From Tubulanus polymorphus (taxonomy: Eukaryota; Nemertea; Palaeonemertea; Tubulaniformes; Tubulanidae): a stretch of DNA of 64,000 bases. The position numbers were made by a program, and so were the translations under genes. Within the stretch, counting starts at the first letter, position 1, and every line of letters starts with the position of its first letter. The stretch covers positions 7,631,001 to 7,695,000 of the forward strand of contig NC_134025.1 of the NCBI RefSeq assembly GCF_964204645.1, written 5' to 3'. This document shows positions 20,527 through 34,568 of the stretch, piece by piece. The notes below the pieces were generated by a model. The model was not told where the DNA came from. It saw only the letters and a program-made list of their open reading frames with translations, and searched no databases.

Positions 20527-23500
20527 ATGTACTTGATGGACGACGAAGTTTTAGACAAAATCGATGAGATAATATCGAATTCAAGGTAGAGCGAAAAGCT
20601 GACACTCATGTTGAAGTAGAACTAATAAGTCTAAAAGTAAAACTAAAGAACTGAAAGAACTAAAAAGACGAGACGTATTTATATTTCCTGTCTGCCTGCC
20701 TGCTAAAAAAAAATCTAATTAGTTTTCCTTCTTCTTTCAATGCAGAGGATCCAAACTTGTAAAACTTACAGCAAATGAGTTTAAAATTCTGGAAGGAGTT
20801 TGGATAACATTTCAAAAAGATGGAATATTTTATCATGAAGATGCATCCTTGTTAAATGCATCAGCAGGATGGATGAGGTTTTTAAAGCAACTCGTTGAAT
20901 TAGCTATTCTGTGTAGTTCTCACACCAAGGCTCTACACATATTAGAAAAGGTGATTTGATTTTTAATAGGCATACCTAATTGAATTGATGAAAGCATATT
21001 GGTTGAAATTGATATCTATCATCTTCTTGTACTGGAATTAATTTTAAATTATCAATACCTAGGCCTAGGCCCATATTAATTTGATGCAATTCTTTCAGAT
21101 TACCAGTAAATGCTCATCTCTAGACAGTGATGGTGTGATATTTGCTATCAAAGAAAATTTGATTCACACTAAAGAAATATTGAAATGTAAGAGCGATCTA
21201 TAAACAAATATTACAAGTTTAATTTCAAACCAGTCTCAGTTGCTAAAGCTGTAGGCCCTATTTCGTTTAATTCAATTTTGAGGCTAAGATAAAGTAAGGA
21301 CTGGTGTTGAAATGTGTATGTATCTTGTAGGGTCACCTATATTAGATGTCAGCAATACTTGGAGGACTGCTTTGAAATCTCATTTCCCTGGCTTTCTCAT
21401 CAAACTAGAGGAAGAGATGAATGGAGAAATGACTCGGTCTTGGGGAGAACAGCAAAGTCTTCTTACTTGTGTGAAGGTAGGATATCCACAATTTTTATTT
21501 AGAAATTTATTCCAGAGATTTTTACATATGATACTCATATCTTTTTGCAGCTATGTTTACAAGTTCTTAACTTCTACCAGAGTGAATTCAAGGAAATTAA
21601 CTTCAATCATGTAACTTCAAGTGAATTCGGTGCATGTTTCGCTAAACTTATGCAGTATCTTATTGATATTCTCTCTGATGCTGTAAGTTTTTCATTTGCA
21701 TTTAATAAAGAGAGATGCACACAAGAAAATAACGTTTATTGTAAGAAAGTATGTATACGTTTCAGGTTTATACTCCAGGAGATGTGCATCTGCTTGCTGG
21801 ATCTGCGGTGGGTCATTTTTTGAACACACTTCCAGTTGAACAAGGAATAAATTTCTATTTGAATTTCGATCATTCATTAGGTGAGAATTATACATGTGTC
21901 GTAATATATTGTAGAGAAACATAGGCAGCAGTAATCAAAGGAAAAAAAAATTTTCTTTTCAGGTAAATCGTCAAAGCTTTCATTTGATTTGATGATGCAG
22001 GGTATAACTTCATCAGAAGACACAGCAAATTTGCAATATAACAAAGTGTGCCGATTTGGTGAATTGTGTCTTATATATGGCACGCTTTCTTCAGCATCAT
22101 CAGATATACTTCTAAATGACATTCGCTCAGATATAAACACCATAACAGCATACAAGACGTGTATACTTACTGAAGCCTTTCCGAAGATTGTCAAGTTCTG
22201 TTACACAAAGCATGTTTACCATGCATTTCAAACTTTACTCTTATGGTTTAAAACAAATTTAAAATACCTTGATCTGATGCTGCAGAGGACTCACAATTTA
22301 TCAGATAAGGCACTAGAATGTACTAGAAAGATTTTTGGTGCTGATAGTCATTTTGTGCAGAACACTACTAAAGCAATTTGGAATCACTGGGACAGCTCCG
22401 TATCTGGTGTGCCTGAATTGACATCCCAAGTGTTCACATGCTTATTGGATATTCATAAGAAAGAAATGGATTCCTATTCAATGAGTTGTGATGAATTATT
22501 TGATCATTTGCTGGAAACTCTACTGCAGATGCCATGGCAAATTAAGGGCAAGCATCGCATGCTCATTTGTTTAGTAAAATATGTTGGTATCAAAAAGGTG
22601 AGGTCTTAATCAGAAAAATTTTAAATAGATACTTTGATTTTCGTTAAATCCTTGTTCTGATTAATACCAGTAATTTGTTTAGTTGCTGGTTCTCGTTGAA
22701 AATACTACCGTAATAAGAGATGCCATAATTAAAGGGCAAGCATTGTCTACTATGTTTGTTATTGAAGGTCTTGCTGATAGATCCAAATTTGCCTAAAGAA
22801 CTATTCAAATGCCAGGCTGTAAATTTCATGGCTTCAACATCTGCAGAACTGTACAAGGAACTTATAAAACTGCAAAGAAATACGGGCCATGTTTCTGAAT
22901 GGTCTGAGACATGGCTGGATGTCATAATCGAAACTTTGATTAGCAGAAACAGGTATTTCATTCATTTGCAAACATTTACTACATTGAAGTAGATTATACT
23001 GAAATTTTCTGTGATTATTTTTGAATTTCTAGTGTTCTTCGTCACAATTGTTCCCAGTTCTGCGTGAAGTATACATTAAAGGTTTTCCCTGAAGCTTTCG
23101 ACATACTTATTCAAACCATCATTCAGAGACGACTTGAAACTGGATCTAATGATTATTTGAAATTGCACTCCAGCTACCTCTATGCATGGGTGATAGTGAT
23201 GAAATTAGCAAGACAACAGCAAATCATTGCTCTTAATGTATGTGGACGTGGTTGACGATGGGTAATCATCTACCTTTTGCAAAGCCTTTTATTTCATAAG
23301 AATTAACTGATTATCAGAAATTCTATTTCAGGGTGAAGAACCTTTACGTGAAGCTCTTTATCATACTGATGATGATATAAGAGCTGATGCCTTCCTTTTG
23401 TTAACTGTGACAAAAAAAAAATCAGGTAACTGGTATACAAAGAAAGATACTACTGGTACTGCTATTATTACATGTATTCAAGCTTTATACACTATCCTGG

Positions 23501-26500
23501 AAGATTTTGATTTGGTTCTTATCCAATTTCAGAAAATTTGAGCTGCATTGAACGTAATCTGATCAAGGAGTTTTTAGCTATAAATCTCAATATTGATTCC
23601 CCTCAATTTCGTACAGCTTTGCTGTTTGGAATTAAAGCTATATGCATTCGAGTTAGGGATAGTAGTCTGTCCTTATGGAAGGCATTTGGCAAGACTTGTC
23701 AAGCGGATAAAACTCTGCAAGGAAAGATTGATGATAATTTAGGTTTGTTAAGTGATTAGAATTTCTAATACCGGTATTTGTGATATTTGTGAAATAAGGC
23801 CTATTGATCAAGATCTGGAGGATCAATGAACACTAACAACGAAATTGAAATTGTATGTCCAGATTTGAGGGTAGCCCAACATCCAATATATATCTATGGA
23901 TCATATATTATAGATTTTGTTGACTGGATCCTAAATCTATGTACATCGAACCTATATCCTGGTGCATCGTTTCAAAGGAAGTCAACTGTGATTGAAGTGA
24001 TGACGGCATTATATGACGCGTTCATTTCAAATGAGGCTACTGGTTCGTCAATGAATTTTCATGTTTCTCTCTTTGATATTTTACTTAAATAATGTCGAAG
24101 TGAAGGTAAAATTGACGATATTCATTACAGATTCTGTTATTTTGCTCATATCATACGCACAGAGCAAGGGTTGTCTTCTCTTCCATTCTCAGACATGTAT
24201 TAAAGCATTATTGGCTTGTACGCAAGATGATTCAAGTAGTGTAAGTCTTATAAACAAATTCAAAGAACAAAATGTATTACCCGTAACTATTATTAGATAA
24301 GTACGGGAGTATCTGTTCTTTCTGTAGATTCAAATAGCAACCTGTAAATTGCTGCGGTCTACTTTCCCATGGCCAATACAGTGGACATCAATTGACCCTG
24401 AGTTGTTCGCAACACTATTACTTAGACAATGCTTGACGCTCTGTTCGAGTCCCAGACAACAGGATGGTTCGTGTGGTGCTCAACTTTTTAACATGCTAGT
24501 ATCGATGTAAGTATATTCTTAGGTAGTTACTATCCATAATCAAATTCCAGGATATGACTCAGTTTCCATCTTTTTATAGGTATGTGATACAGTGTAAATG
24601 GCATTTCAAAACTGAAAATGATTTGGCCACAGTATCAATGGAAAAAAGTGGTTTCCCTTTGATAGAATCGGTTGAATTTCTTATTAATGAAATAGAAGTT
24701 TCCGTGCTGAGAGCAGAAGAAAATATTCAGTTAGCAGCTAGTACATCTCCGGGATATGGCTTAATACAATGTCTGCTGCAAACATTGAGACTAGTCAATG
24801 CAGAAATGTGTGAGAGTGGTTCTGTGGAGTGGATGAAGACTGTCGAAAAGATGCTGTCATTGTGTAGAACAGTCATTAATGATGTCCTATCTGTTTTAGG
24901 AGGTTGCGCTGAAGATAAAGGTCACTATTGTTACATAGTTATAAGCTTACTCCAGTATTTTAAGATTGAGATCATTAACCTTTTGAATGTACATTTTGTA
25001 TTCAGCCACTTCACCATCATTTGCAAAGATGGGATTATCAATTTTGACAGCCGCTAATCAATTTGATGAGGACATTGAAGATTCGACAATCCTCTCTGAA
25101 CACTATAAAAGGGTTCTCACTTGGTGTTGGCTTAACTTAAAGGTAACAGTATATCTGACAATACAATTGTATGTATTCGGGCTTGTATTTAAACATTTCA
25201 AACTTGGACTTATTTTCTAGGAATGCAGTTTACTATTAGGTCAAATAGTTGAGTCATTTGGAGTAGATGGGGTAATATTGTCAGAGAAGTCTATTATTCA
25301 GGACATAGCTGATTTATTTTATAAGATTCTAACTAAGTGCAGACACAGGGTATGTTTTACACCGTTTAACTATTCGATATTCCCGTTACACTGTAAACCG
25401 TACAAAGCCACATTGTCTTGTTTTGTTTCTTAAAGGGAGCAATTGAAAAGTGCAATAAAGGATTTTTGCAGTTTTGCTCGTGCTTAATTACATCAAAATG
25501 CCGAAGCATTCAGGAAATTCCCAAACAAATACTGCAAAAGGTAGATAAAATATTATACAATGAAATATAATACAAGTTTATTGACGATAAGATTTTACAA
25601 TTAATACAGAGAGGTAATACGTATATGAATGTATCTCTACTATACATTGTATGTAACTAGTAGATTAAGTACGTTTCTAATGACTCATTCAGGTGCTTTC
25701 TATGCTGACGACAGTATGCAAAACATCATCAATAACCCGCAGATCAGCTGGACTCCCTCTTCTAGTCACGAGTATAGTTGCAAGTGAACTGATAACAAAG
25801 CGTGTAAATAAATTTTTGTTTCATTAGAATTTTTTTTGATACGCTACTTGTATGCTTAGTATTTTCTCTACTGTTCTTCACGTCAGACGGTTTTGTTAAA
25901 TGAAGCTGTACAAACTTTGTTAGATGTTGGTTCAACTCCACTGCCCAATGATGAAGACCAGCGCATTGACTTGCCACAGGTTCATGCCATCAACATAATG
26001 AAGGCAATACTGAAGGAGTCAAGTTTGTCATCTGCTATTCAACCATTTCTCAGTGATTTGATGATTTTTTCAATCACAGGATTCAGTTCCGCTTCCTGGG
26101 CACTAAGGAACGCAGCCACACAATTATTTGGTAAGTAATATATGATGAAAAAAGTATTTGATTCGTTCACAAGAGTTACTGCAGAGATACACTTTCATCC
26201 CCATTCAAGGCACAGTATTGTCGAAAGTTCTTGGACAAAAGAGAATGAAGGATGAAACATCAATTTTCAACTCTTCATTGACATTGAATCAGTTCTTTGC
26301 TCAGTATCCTGATTTGAGACAGTTCATGTTTGGATTATTAAGAAGTTGTCATAGCACTGGTCGAATTCAACCAACTATATTTCCTATTCTGGCCATCCTT
26401 GCTAGGCTATCTCCAGGTGCTGATATTGATCTGACAGAGTTTAAGGTAAAGACTGCGTAAAATGTTTTAACACTGCATGTACTGCCATTGTTACTGTACT

Positions 26501-29106
26501 AGATTTGCGTTCTACTTTAGGAATTTCATGAAGCATTGTTTGGTTTATTGAAAAACCCAATTTATGCTGTTCGAGAACTTACTGCTGCCTCCACTCCGGT
26601 TTTTATCGCCAAAAAAGATATACACAAATACATGCTTGATATTGTTTGTGATAAGCTGCCAAACTCTGCTGAAGTATGCAATCAGAATGAACTTCATGGC
26701 CTCCTTATGTTGCTTGAAAAACTTCTGTCCTTGGAAAGGTTGGTTTTAGGTATATCATTAACTTGTCGCTAAGGCATTTTTCAATATCCTTTTATGTTTT
26801 GTTGTTTTATTCCAGACTCAGTGTTTCGTGGCAGGAAATTTTAGACAAGCTTCTGTTGAAATCATGGATAAACACATCACAAAATCCCTGCAGTTTGACT
26901 AGAGCATTGTTCCTTCGAATTATGAACAAAGTTTGTAAATTATCAGGTGTTAGGCTCCAGGATACAATGATGCATTCCAGTATGAAAGAAATAAGTTTGG
27001 ATGGTCGAGAAAGCCTTGCAACGCATACCCAGGTATAAATGATGCTAAACATTTGGATAGATCTACTGGACGTATAATATGCATCTATATTTATGTAAAA
27101 TGTTTTGTCTGTAGATTGGCTATGGGAAATTTCAACAAGTAGTTGCGTCTTCAATAATGCAGAGTAATGCCAATGACGTAGAAAAATTATCCGAGGATTT
27201 AGAGATTTTGCTCTTGAAAAACAAGCAAGTTGAAGTAAAGAAATCGGTTCTAAACTGGTTACGCAGTACTGATACATCAAAATATTATGCAATAAAGGTG
27301 ATTATCTTTCCCAGGGAATGATTTATATCAATGGTATGTTTATCACGTAAAGTCGTCCATTTTATTTGCAGGCGCAACTTCTTGAATTTTTTGATTGTGA
27401 AAAATCTATGAACTTATTGCAAATGTGTATTGATGTTCTGGTTTCAATTCATTATGAAAGACGAGTTGAACAGACCTGCAAACCCAAAAGCTTTAGACAT
27501 ATGCTATCAAAATTGGACTCAATCTGCAAGTCAGAAAAAAGTAATAGCCTTACTGCTGGATCACTGTGTATCATTGCCATCATTTTGTCTGATAGTGAAG
27601 ACGCCTGGCAGAATGTTGAATACCGGTAAGTAAAATGTCTTCTATTGCAGTGACTGACTGAAATCAAATCTACAAATACACACTTGTCATTTTTTTCAAT
27701 TCAGGAAATTTATACTTGCTTGGAGTGAGAATTTGGTGAAAGTCAGTCATCCAAAAGAGAACGTGGCTGTCAGACTCTACTGTGCTCATGCACTGAATAT
27801 TGCTGGTGGAAAATCTTTCACGGATGAAAATTCCGAAAGCCTTTACATTCAAAAGAAGTATATATCGTTTTATCTAGTGCACTGATCAGTTCACACTAAC
27901 CTAGGAATCATCAAATATTCATATTGTCGTGTCTTTCTAGTTTGTTTGATGCTGCTGTAACGCTTCTACAAGATGAAGATCCAGAAATCCGTCGAATGAT
28001 AAGTCAATTTGCTGTTTCATTGTCACCTGCTATTGATGATGGAATTCAGGTATGGGTCATTTATCTTTTTGACTGCAATTAAAATATTGTTAAGTAACCT
28101 GCGCTGTACCTCGGGCCGGTTTCATGGACATGGTATGATTTGGTTTTAACAAAACAGAAATTTCCTAGTATCTAATTTGTCCCCGGTGATAAATGATTTG
28201 CTGAGTAGGGAATAATATACTTACCAGGTATTCTATGTCTACGTAACTGGAACTTCTGTACCATTATTGCTATCTTTTCAGTACACGAGTGTGCAGTTCA
28301 ACCATGGACTGTTCTTAGTTGCTAATTACGTCGTTCAACAGTCTAAAACTATCTCGGTCTGGCTGCCATTTATTTGCGAAAAACTCTACTTGAAAGGATC
28401 TCTCATTAATATATTACAAAAAACTGCTACATGTGAAAAGTATGTCTGTGTAATAATTGATATCTTTATTAGTGATTTATTTAAACAAGACCTAATGATA
28501 TTTCTAAATCATTCTTTAGGTCACTGATCTTGTTTGAACAAGAAGAAATAAACATGTTTGCCGAGAAAGTTAATTTGTTAACTACATTACACAAATGCAT
28601 GATGGTAGGCTTTGAGTAAACTTACATAATAAATATTTTATGACATTTAGCCCACATGTAGCAGAACATAGTTAGTGTTGTTGATTATATTTTGACCTTA
28701 GAATGCCTCCTCATTGTAGACTATTCCTGCTGGATATTTCAAGAATTCTGAAGATAATATTAACTGGTGTTACATCCAACAACTAGCGACTGATATCTGT
28801 GATGATTTCATTGATGCGATACCAGAAATTTCTCGATTATTTGAAGGTACTTATCTTATTACATTCATTGCGTAGTTATAGAGCTATCTATGTTTTAAGT
28901 GAATCATTTGTGTTTGTGTTGCAGAAAAGAATTTATTCAACATAATCTGGACAGCTAAAGTTCATGGCGTGATAGAAGGTATACTGCTGTTAGCCGATTT
29001 TCTTCAATGTCAAATTGATGATTTTTCCGATACAAGTACAAAACTGAAAGGATTTTCCGCGGTCCTGAGAGGAATATTATTGGATGGACTACCTAAGAAA
29101 ATGTAG
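20527..29106 (+). CDS. THADA: THADA, regulator of tRNA 2'-O-methylation (31 exons)
   Basis: Thirty-one exons with GT-AG junctions can be chained from the first ATG codons (20527 and, in frame, 20536) to the stop at 29104-29106. From 20536 they sum to 5568 bases (1855 residues), an exact multiple of three and close to the human length of about 1950. Recognised THADA hallmarks are PGASFQ (exon 12), RRSAGLPLLVTSI (exon 19), LPQVHAIN (exon 20), WALRNAATQLFG followed by LGQKRMKDE (exons 20-21, the DUF2428 region), and AVRELTAAS (exon 22). The product is a HEAT/ARM-like repeat protein; its yeast relative Trm732 works with Trm7/FTSJ1 to methylate position 32 of tRNAs. Large exons are 21963-22597 and 24580-24920. 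The junctions at 23745/23821 and 24042/24131 have weak splice signals and are the least certain. A polyadenylation signal aataaa lies at 29137-29142. Confidence 0.93.
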
Positions 29107-29136
29107 ACAATTATAATAATATGTTAGAGATAACTT

Positions 29137-29142
29137 AATAAA
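29137..29142 (+). terminator. Polyadenylation signal of THADA
   Basis: Canonical aataaa 31 bases after the THADA stop codon, on the coding strand. The short spacing implies a very short 3' UTR. Confidence 0.6.
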
Positions 29143-30526
29143 TTGTGAATTAGCAACTGATGTTGTACATGTTGGTATTATCTAGTGGGGAACAGTCCTC
29201 CATATTATCCAAGGTTCCATGAATCGCTGCATTGTCCTAGTACAGATTGCATCCTCGAAGGATGCCTAGTAAAACATCCCAGAAAATGTATAAAACTAAG
29301 GAAGAGATGGAAAGGCCAGAAAGACAGATCCAAGTTTGAACCTAATAAACTAGCCATACACATGATTATTATTATAAAAAAACAATTTATTCATCCTCAT
29401 CAACCAATGTGCAGGTTTTTACAGTGCAAAGATTAATAATACTGACTTGAAACCACATTAAATTTTCAGTCAAAAAGTTGTTTTACATCATTAAAGACAA
29501 TGCGCTATACAGTCAAAGTCCGTTATATCATTATCCTTTTTAATGCCAATGCTCATTTCACATTCAAAAAAATATTCTTTATAATGCCAAATTCGTTATA
29601 ACGCCATATTTTTCTTGGTCCCGACGATGGTACTACAACAGGCTTTGACTGAATTTTCTAGCAAAAAAGCCACACTATATATACAAAACAATTTACCACT
29701 CATGTTTGTTGGCAAAGACTTAGAAAGGATGCAGTCTACTCATTGTACAAAAGATTTACAAATTAGTGCTATGCAGTGGACAAGCGGCCAATGGCTACCC
29801 TAAATCCTAGCTATGAAGATTTTGGGAAGATGCATAGAATCTTGTTCATTTGCAAAATTATACTGGTATTGTATGAAGTAATAAATACATGTTTTGGCAT
29901 ATTGGTACAGGCTGTACAATTCTATTTACAATAATGAGCCCAACTGATAGTTTCGTGTCGTGCAGTTTTCTTTGCTCTTCTATGGATTTAATTGAATAAT
30001 AGATACATTTTTAATTGCCTTCTAGATTTGGATGTGAAGTACAGTCTAAGTGAAGTTTTACATTGCTTGTATTTCCTGGTACAGTAGAATAATACATTAT
30101 AGTCCTGATAAAACCTATGAAAATGCATACCTCAACATGATTAAAGCAAAAACCAGATAGGCAAATGCAGTATATTTTCTTTTCAATTACCAGTATGTTT
30201 TAATGCGATATTTCCTAAGTAATATACTGGTACATATATGAATCATAAATATCCTGTTTTAACCAGTTTTTAATGATAAGTCGCTACAAAATGCATGGTA
30301 CTGACCAGTTCCATAAAATACTGCCCAAATGTATACATACCAGTACAAATATTGCATGTAAAATGAAAATTTATTTGATTATTGGCAGGTATCTGTATAA
30401 AATACTATTTCTTGTTATTGAAACATAAGTTATTCTATAAATGCCATTCATATGTTTCTAGCGATTGTTTCAATAAATTTTCACAGCTGTGCATAGCGCA
30501 CACAGGTCATACCTCTGGTACATAGG
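29143..30526. other. Intergenic spacer between THADA and PPP2R3C (tail to tail)
   Basis: No exons are seen. Around 29510-29640 the sequence cagtcaaagtccgttat, followed by a second degenerate cgttataacgcc, resembles a terminal repeat of a pogo-like MITE, but a second end was not identified. The part nearest 30526 is probably the PPP2R3C 3' UTR. Confidence 0.4.
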
Positions 30527-33500
30527 TCATATCTCTGCTTCATCGGGAGCCTCTGCAACTAAAACCTCCCTGTTTTCATACGTCCAGAAACCATTGAGAT
30601 CAATCAAAATACTCACAACTGTATCCCCTTGTCCACTAAAATACAAAAGATATGATTATCACTGAGTTAAATCTTTATATACTCATTATGCTTAAGATAA
30701 ACAACTGCTAAAATAAATCATACATTTTATGGTTTACAAGAGAAAATTTGTACAGCGCATACCTGTTTATTAGGTCGAGTAAGGCTATCTTTAAGGGATC
30801 TGCCGGTTTAACCATATCAAAGATTTCATCTTTCACATCTATGAACGACACCGGTTCTTGACCATGGGCTCTCATTTGTTCTTGAATCGACTGAAGGCAA
30901 AGAAAAATCCGAAAATATATTAAGTCCGAATAATGCAAATGCTCATTTCAAGCCCAGCTATATCAACATATGTTTATTCTTTACTTACTCTAAAGAAGTA
31001 ATTCAGGGCAAATACATTCAAATAGCCCCTGTTCTGGACATCAAGTATTCGAAATAGATACTGTAAGGCCTGGGGCTCTTTTCTATTCTCTAAAGCCAAC
31101 ACAAAGTCGAGATAAGTCTTGTAATCCTAGAAAATGTTCGAAATATATAAATATAACAAATCTGGAATTTTCTATAGAATTTTCTCGAAGTGAATGTTTG
31201 TATTGCATTTTACCATTTCTCCATCGTAAGTAAGACACTCTTGAAAAACACGGTCAAGGAATACAGCTGTCAGCGTTCCAGTGCCATATCTGGAAATTGA
31301 ATGATAAATGGAAATTCAATTGGTAAATGTCACTGAAAGACGTGGCTTGATTCTAAGAATTTTTCTCTGCGATTGATTGTATGTAAAGATGAGTTTAAAC
31401 TCCAATAAACTACATACATATTATGAAATACAATAACAGGGATTATATTTCTAGGTTTTAAAGGCTATGTTGAAGCAAATACGCTTTCTGATATATGGTA
31501 AAATGGTTAGAAAATGTATATTCAGATAGAAGAGGAGCTTATGTAGCATTTCTTTATAATTAGTAATCGCAGAATTTGAAAATAAGATCATTGCCGTCGT
31601 AGTCAGTCCAACCGTACTCGATATTTGTGCGAGAGCAATTGACGATTTAGAATTTACATGGTCATTCATTCACCAAAAATGAAAGCACCAATTCCACTTT
31701 TTCCCGTGTCATATGAATTAAATTTCGTTCCGAGATAGGAAAAAGTTACCATCACCACCCGAACGAATCCTCTGCATTTAGAGAGTAGTGCAGAGAAACA
31801 AGAGAGATATTCTGTAGAACCGTTAGCCTACAGAGTTGGCTATAAAAGCATTTAATATTGGTCTTACCGATACCTCCCAGCAAGTGGAGGAAATGGCGTT
31901 TCTGTATAACTGCGGGGCATAACATAAAATTCATACCGAAATCAGTTCAGATCGGATCAATTTGACTACATGGAGCCATTATTTCACAACTAATCAAAAG
32001 AATAAAACATGCTGTTTCAACCGTTTGTAGAGAACTGTACCTTGAAAGTTCCTCTTTACTGAGCATTCCGTTGTGATCTTTGTCTAAATTCAAATACTGG
32101 CCGTATACTCGTAAAGCTGAAGGCGCGGAAAACCAGTTTGATTCCTGGACCTCTTTGGGTAGTTCTTCATCGCGTAGCTAAATAATCAGTCAAACAATAA
32201 CCATCATCATCGATCACCTGAATGATTTGAACAAAATAATCGACGCGTTCACAAACCTCTAAAAGATCGTCAAGAAAACTGCATGCGAGAATATCTTGAA
32301 TTTTTACGCGACCAGTTCGTAGAGGATCGAGGAAGAAAAAGAATTTGCGCACTGCCGTACAAACATAGAAGGAATAGAATGATTTCTCCAGACAGTCTAA
32401 TTGTGGTAAAGTTGGAATCAACTCGAGAATGTAGTTTTCTAAGTCCTGCAATTGAAAAGAGAAATACTTAAAAAAATTAATTCTCAATAGAGTAACTGTT
32501 TTGAAAATGAACCTGAAATATTTGATCGGCCCTTAGTAAAAAGGTAGTTCTGAATGAAACATCTTTAAAACTACACAACTTACAGACTCTTTCAGGTATC
32601 CTTGGCCAGCCACGTCATACAATGATAAACCAATACGTGTTTGATGCAGCCAAACTTTTCTCATTACGTAATTGAAAAATTGCATGATGGAAATACGTCC
32701 ATATGGGTCATTTTGGAGAAGTTTCGCAAATACAGTTGCTGTGAAAAATGGCCTGAAAGAAGAAATAATACATCATTATTAATAATCAAATCATATCAGC
32801 TAATTAAACTTATCATTTATCAATCAAAATAACAAGCAAATGCCCAGTGTCCCCATGAATAATTAGATATTTGTGGAGCGGTGTAGGTGAGTGGCAGTGG
32901 GTAGTGTTCAAGTCTGGGAAGCCAGGTCGTGGGTTCAAACCCTGTACACCGCAGCGTCTCTGGGCAAGACACTTATCATCATTGCCTCTCTCCATCTAAG
33001 AGTAAATGGGGAAACTGGCCTGATAAATGACTCTTAGTACTGAGCGCTAGTAGTTGCTCGGTATTAGAGTTATAAGCTGGGGGTTATGATGATAATTAAA
33101 TGCAAAGCACCGTTGAACATTGTATCACAGTAAAAAGAGCGTTATAGAAACCGAATTACTATTAGGCCTACATGTACTAGGACTATTTGATACATAAGCA
33201 TTTTTAGCTTACCTGCATTTGATGCCAGCTTTGTCACCAACTTTCAAGAAATCGGCATAGTTAATCATTTGCTCATCACCGACCAGTGGGGGAGTGTGGT
33301 GCTTATCCAACAGAAACCATAAACCCTACAAATACCATCCAAAATTACTGTGTCAACACTTGTTACAATACAGTGTCAGATTTGCTCTTTAATCGGCACA
33401 AAATATTCACCTGAAGTTCCTCGTTATCCAGCAACTCTTTACTTCTTCTTTGTAAGAAGACAGCCCTAGAATATCAAATTAAAGACATATCACACAACTT

Positions 33501-34027
33501 AATCTAAGCAGATAAGTGAGAATCCTCATAAATCATGGAAAGGCGATAAAAATTAGATAGGCCTACCTAGATTCTTCTCTCAGCTTTTGGAGGAGTGTCT
33601 CATCTTCAGAAGGCAACTGTAATTGAACATTTTTTAAAGCTTTAACAGAAACGAAATTATGCGAGCAATTAATAAATGATTCATGATTCAGGATCATGCT
33701 TTTTATTTGTTTTTTTTTTTGTTGGGCGAAATATTCTTACTTACTTTGTAATAAAATCGAGGGATGGCTTTGTAAGTTCCCATTCTGTGTTGATCGGGTC
33801 CTTTCCATTCTTGATAGATCTTCGTAAACAGATCCAATTCGTTGGCTTTTAGTTGGTCTAAAGATGAATTATCTGAAAATCACGACGATACGCCCGTTGA
33901 GAAATATAATTATAGTTTTCTTTCGGTAATTAAGGCGACCATAACACGGAAGTGAATGAAACTTTTAAAAATATTTACCTTTTTGACGCATTTCGTTGAA
34001 CTTTCGCAAACTATCAGCAATATTCAT
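30527..34027 (-). CDS. PPP2R3C: PP2A regulatory subunit B'' gamma (PPP2R3C / G5PR)
   Basis: Twelve exons on the minus strand: 33979-34027 (ATG 34025-34027), 33745-33872, 33567-33616, 33411-33465, 33213-33325, 32584-32752, 32257-32445, 32041-32177, 31214-31289, 30989-31126, 30773-30900, 30527-30635. They sum to 1341 bases (446 residues), close to human PPP2R3C (453). Nearly identical stretches include FYVCTAVRKFFFFLDPLR, the EF-hand loop DKDHNGMLSKEE, YFFR and DVKDEIFDMVKP. The family consists of calcium-binding regulatory subunits that direct protein phosphatase 2A; the vertebrate gene acts in lymphocyte survival and centrosome/cilium biology. A tRNA-derived SINE sits in the intron between exons 5 and 6. 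It shares a 0.5 kb divergent promoter with the kelch gene. Confidence 0.95.
32872..33164 (+). mobile_element. tRNA-derived SINE in a PPP2R3C intron
   Basis: Read on the plus strand, the head carries taggtgagtgg (box A-like) and gggttcaaaccctg (box B-like) at the spacing of a tRNA gene. A body with tgggcaagacacttatcatc follows, and the tail reads aaaaagagcgttatagaaacc then attactatta. That body and tail are typical of widespread metazoan tRNA-SINEs whose 3' ends mimic a partner LINE. It lies antisense to PPP2R3C. Confidence 0.8.
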
Positions 34028-34545
34028 GATGCAAGATACATCAAGCCTAATCAGCAACTAACATTAAACCGAATATCAAACTGTGATGAAGGTCTGAATT
34101 TCTAATAATTTAAATTTTTCGAGGTCGTCTCTAAAAAGGCGGCCATTTTGTTTTGCTCTGGTTGAAAAATGATAGGAGGAATCTGATTGGACGATATCAG
34201 AGCAACAGCCAATTACAATGAGCGTAACATAATCATCCGCTATTGACAGAAATATGTTCCGAAAAACACCGAATTACTGAAACCTTGGAGTAATCAGACT
34301 GAACTAAGCGATGTAACTGGTTAAAGATGACAATTCGAGATGCGGTTCTCTAAATTTGAACTGAAGCTCTGATAACTTCTATAAAAAGGTATGGTAAGCC
34401 AAATTTTGAATAGGCCTAGAGTAAATGAATTCCATTTTGTTCCTCTCTGTCTCACTCTCAGACTCAGCAACTTCTTAAACTTGACTCAAACTGTGTGATT
34501 AGTCTCAGATTGATACCTGATTGCCCATCATCTTTTTCTTTCAGA
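34028..34545. promoter_or_regulatory. Divergent promoter of PPP2R3C and the kelch gene
   Basis: 518 bases separate the PPP2R3C start codon from the acceptor of the kelch coding exon. Visible elements are ggcggccattttg at 34138-34150 (YY1-like, the AAAATGGC core on the other strand) and two CCAAT boxes, one inverted (gattgg, 34185-34190) and one direct (ccaat, 34209-34213). No TATA box was seen. This combination is typical of housekeeping bidirectional promoters. The kelch 5' UTR exon and its donor lie somewhere in 34300-34500. Confidence 0.5.
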
Positions 34546-34568
34546 GGAATGTTTATGTCAGATTTCAT

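Noticed and set aside
20536-29106. FANCI as identity of the large plus-strand gene
   Set aside because: The first impression of a helical repeat protein also fitted FANCI, but RRSAGLPL, LPQVHA, ALRNAATQLF and AVRE motifs match THADA.
29185-29803. Plus-strand frames downstream of THADA
   Set aside because: No domain or splice context, and they follow the THADA stop and polyadenylation signal.
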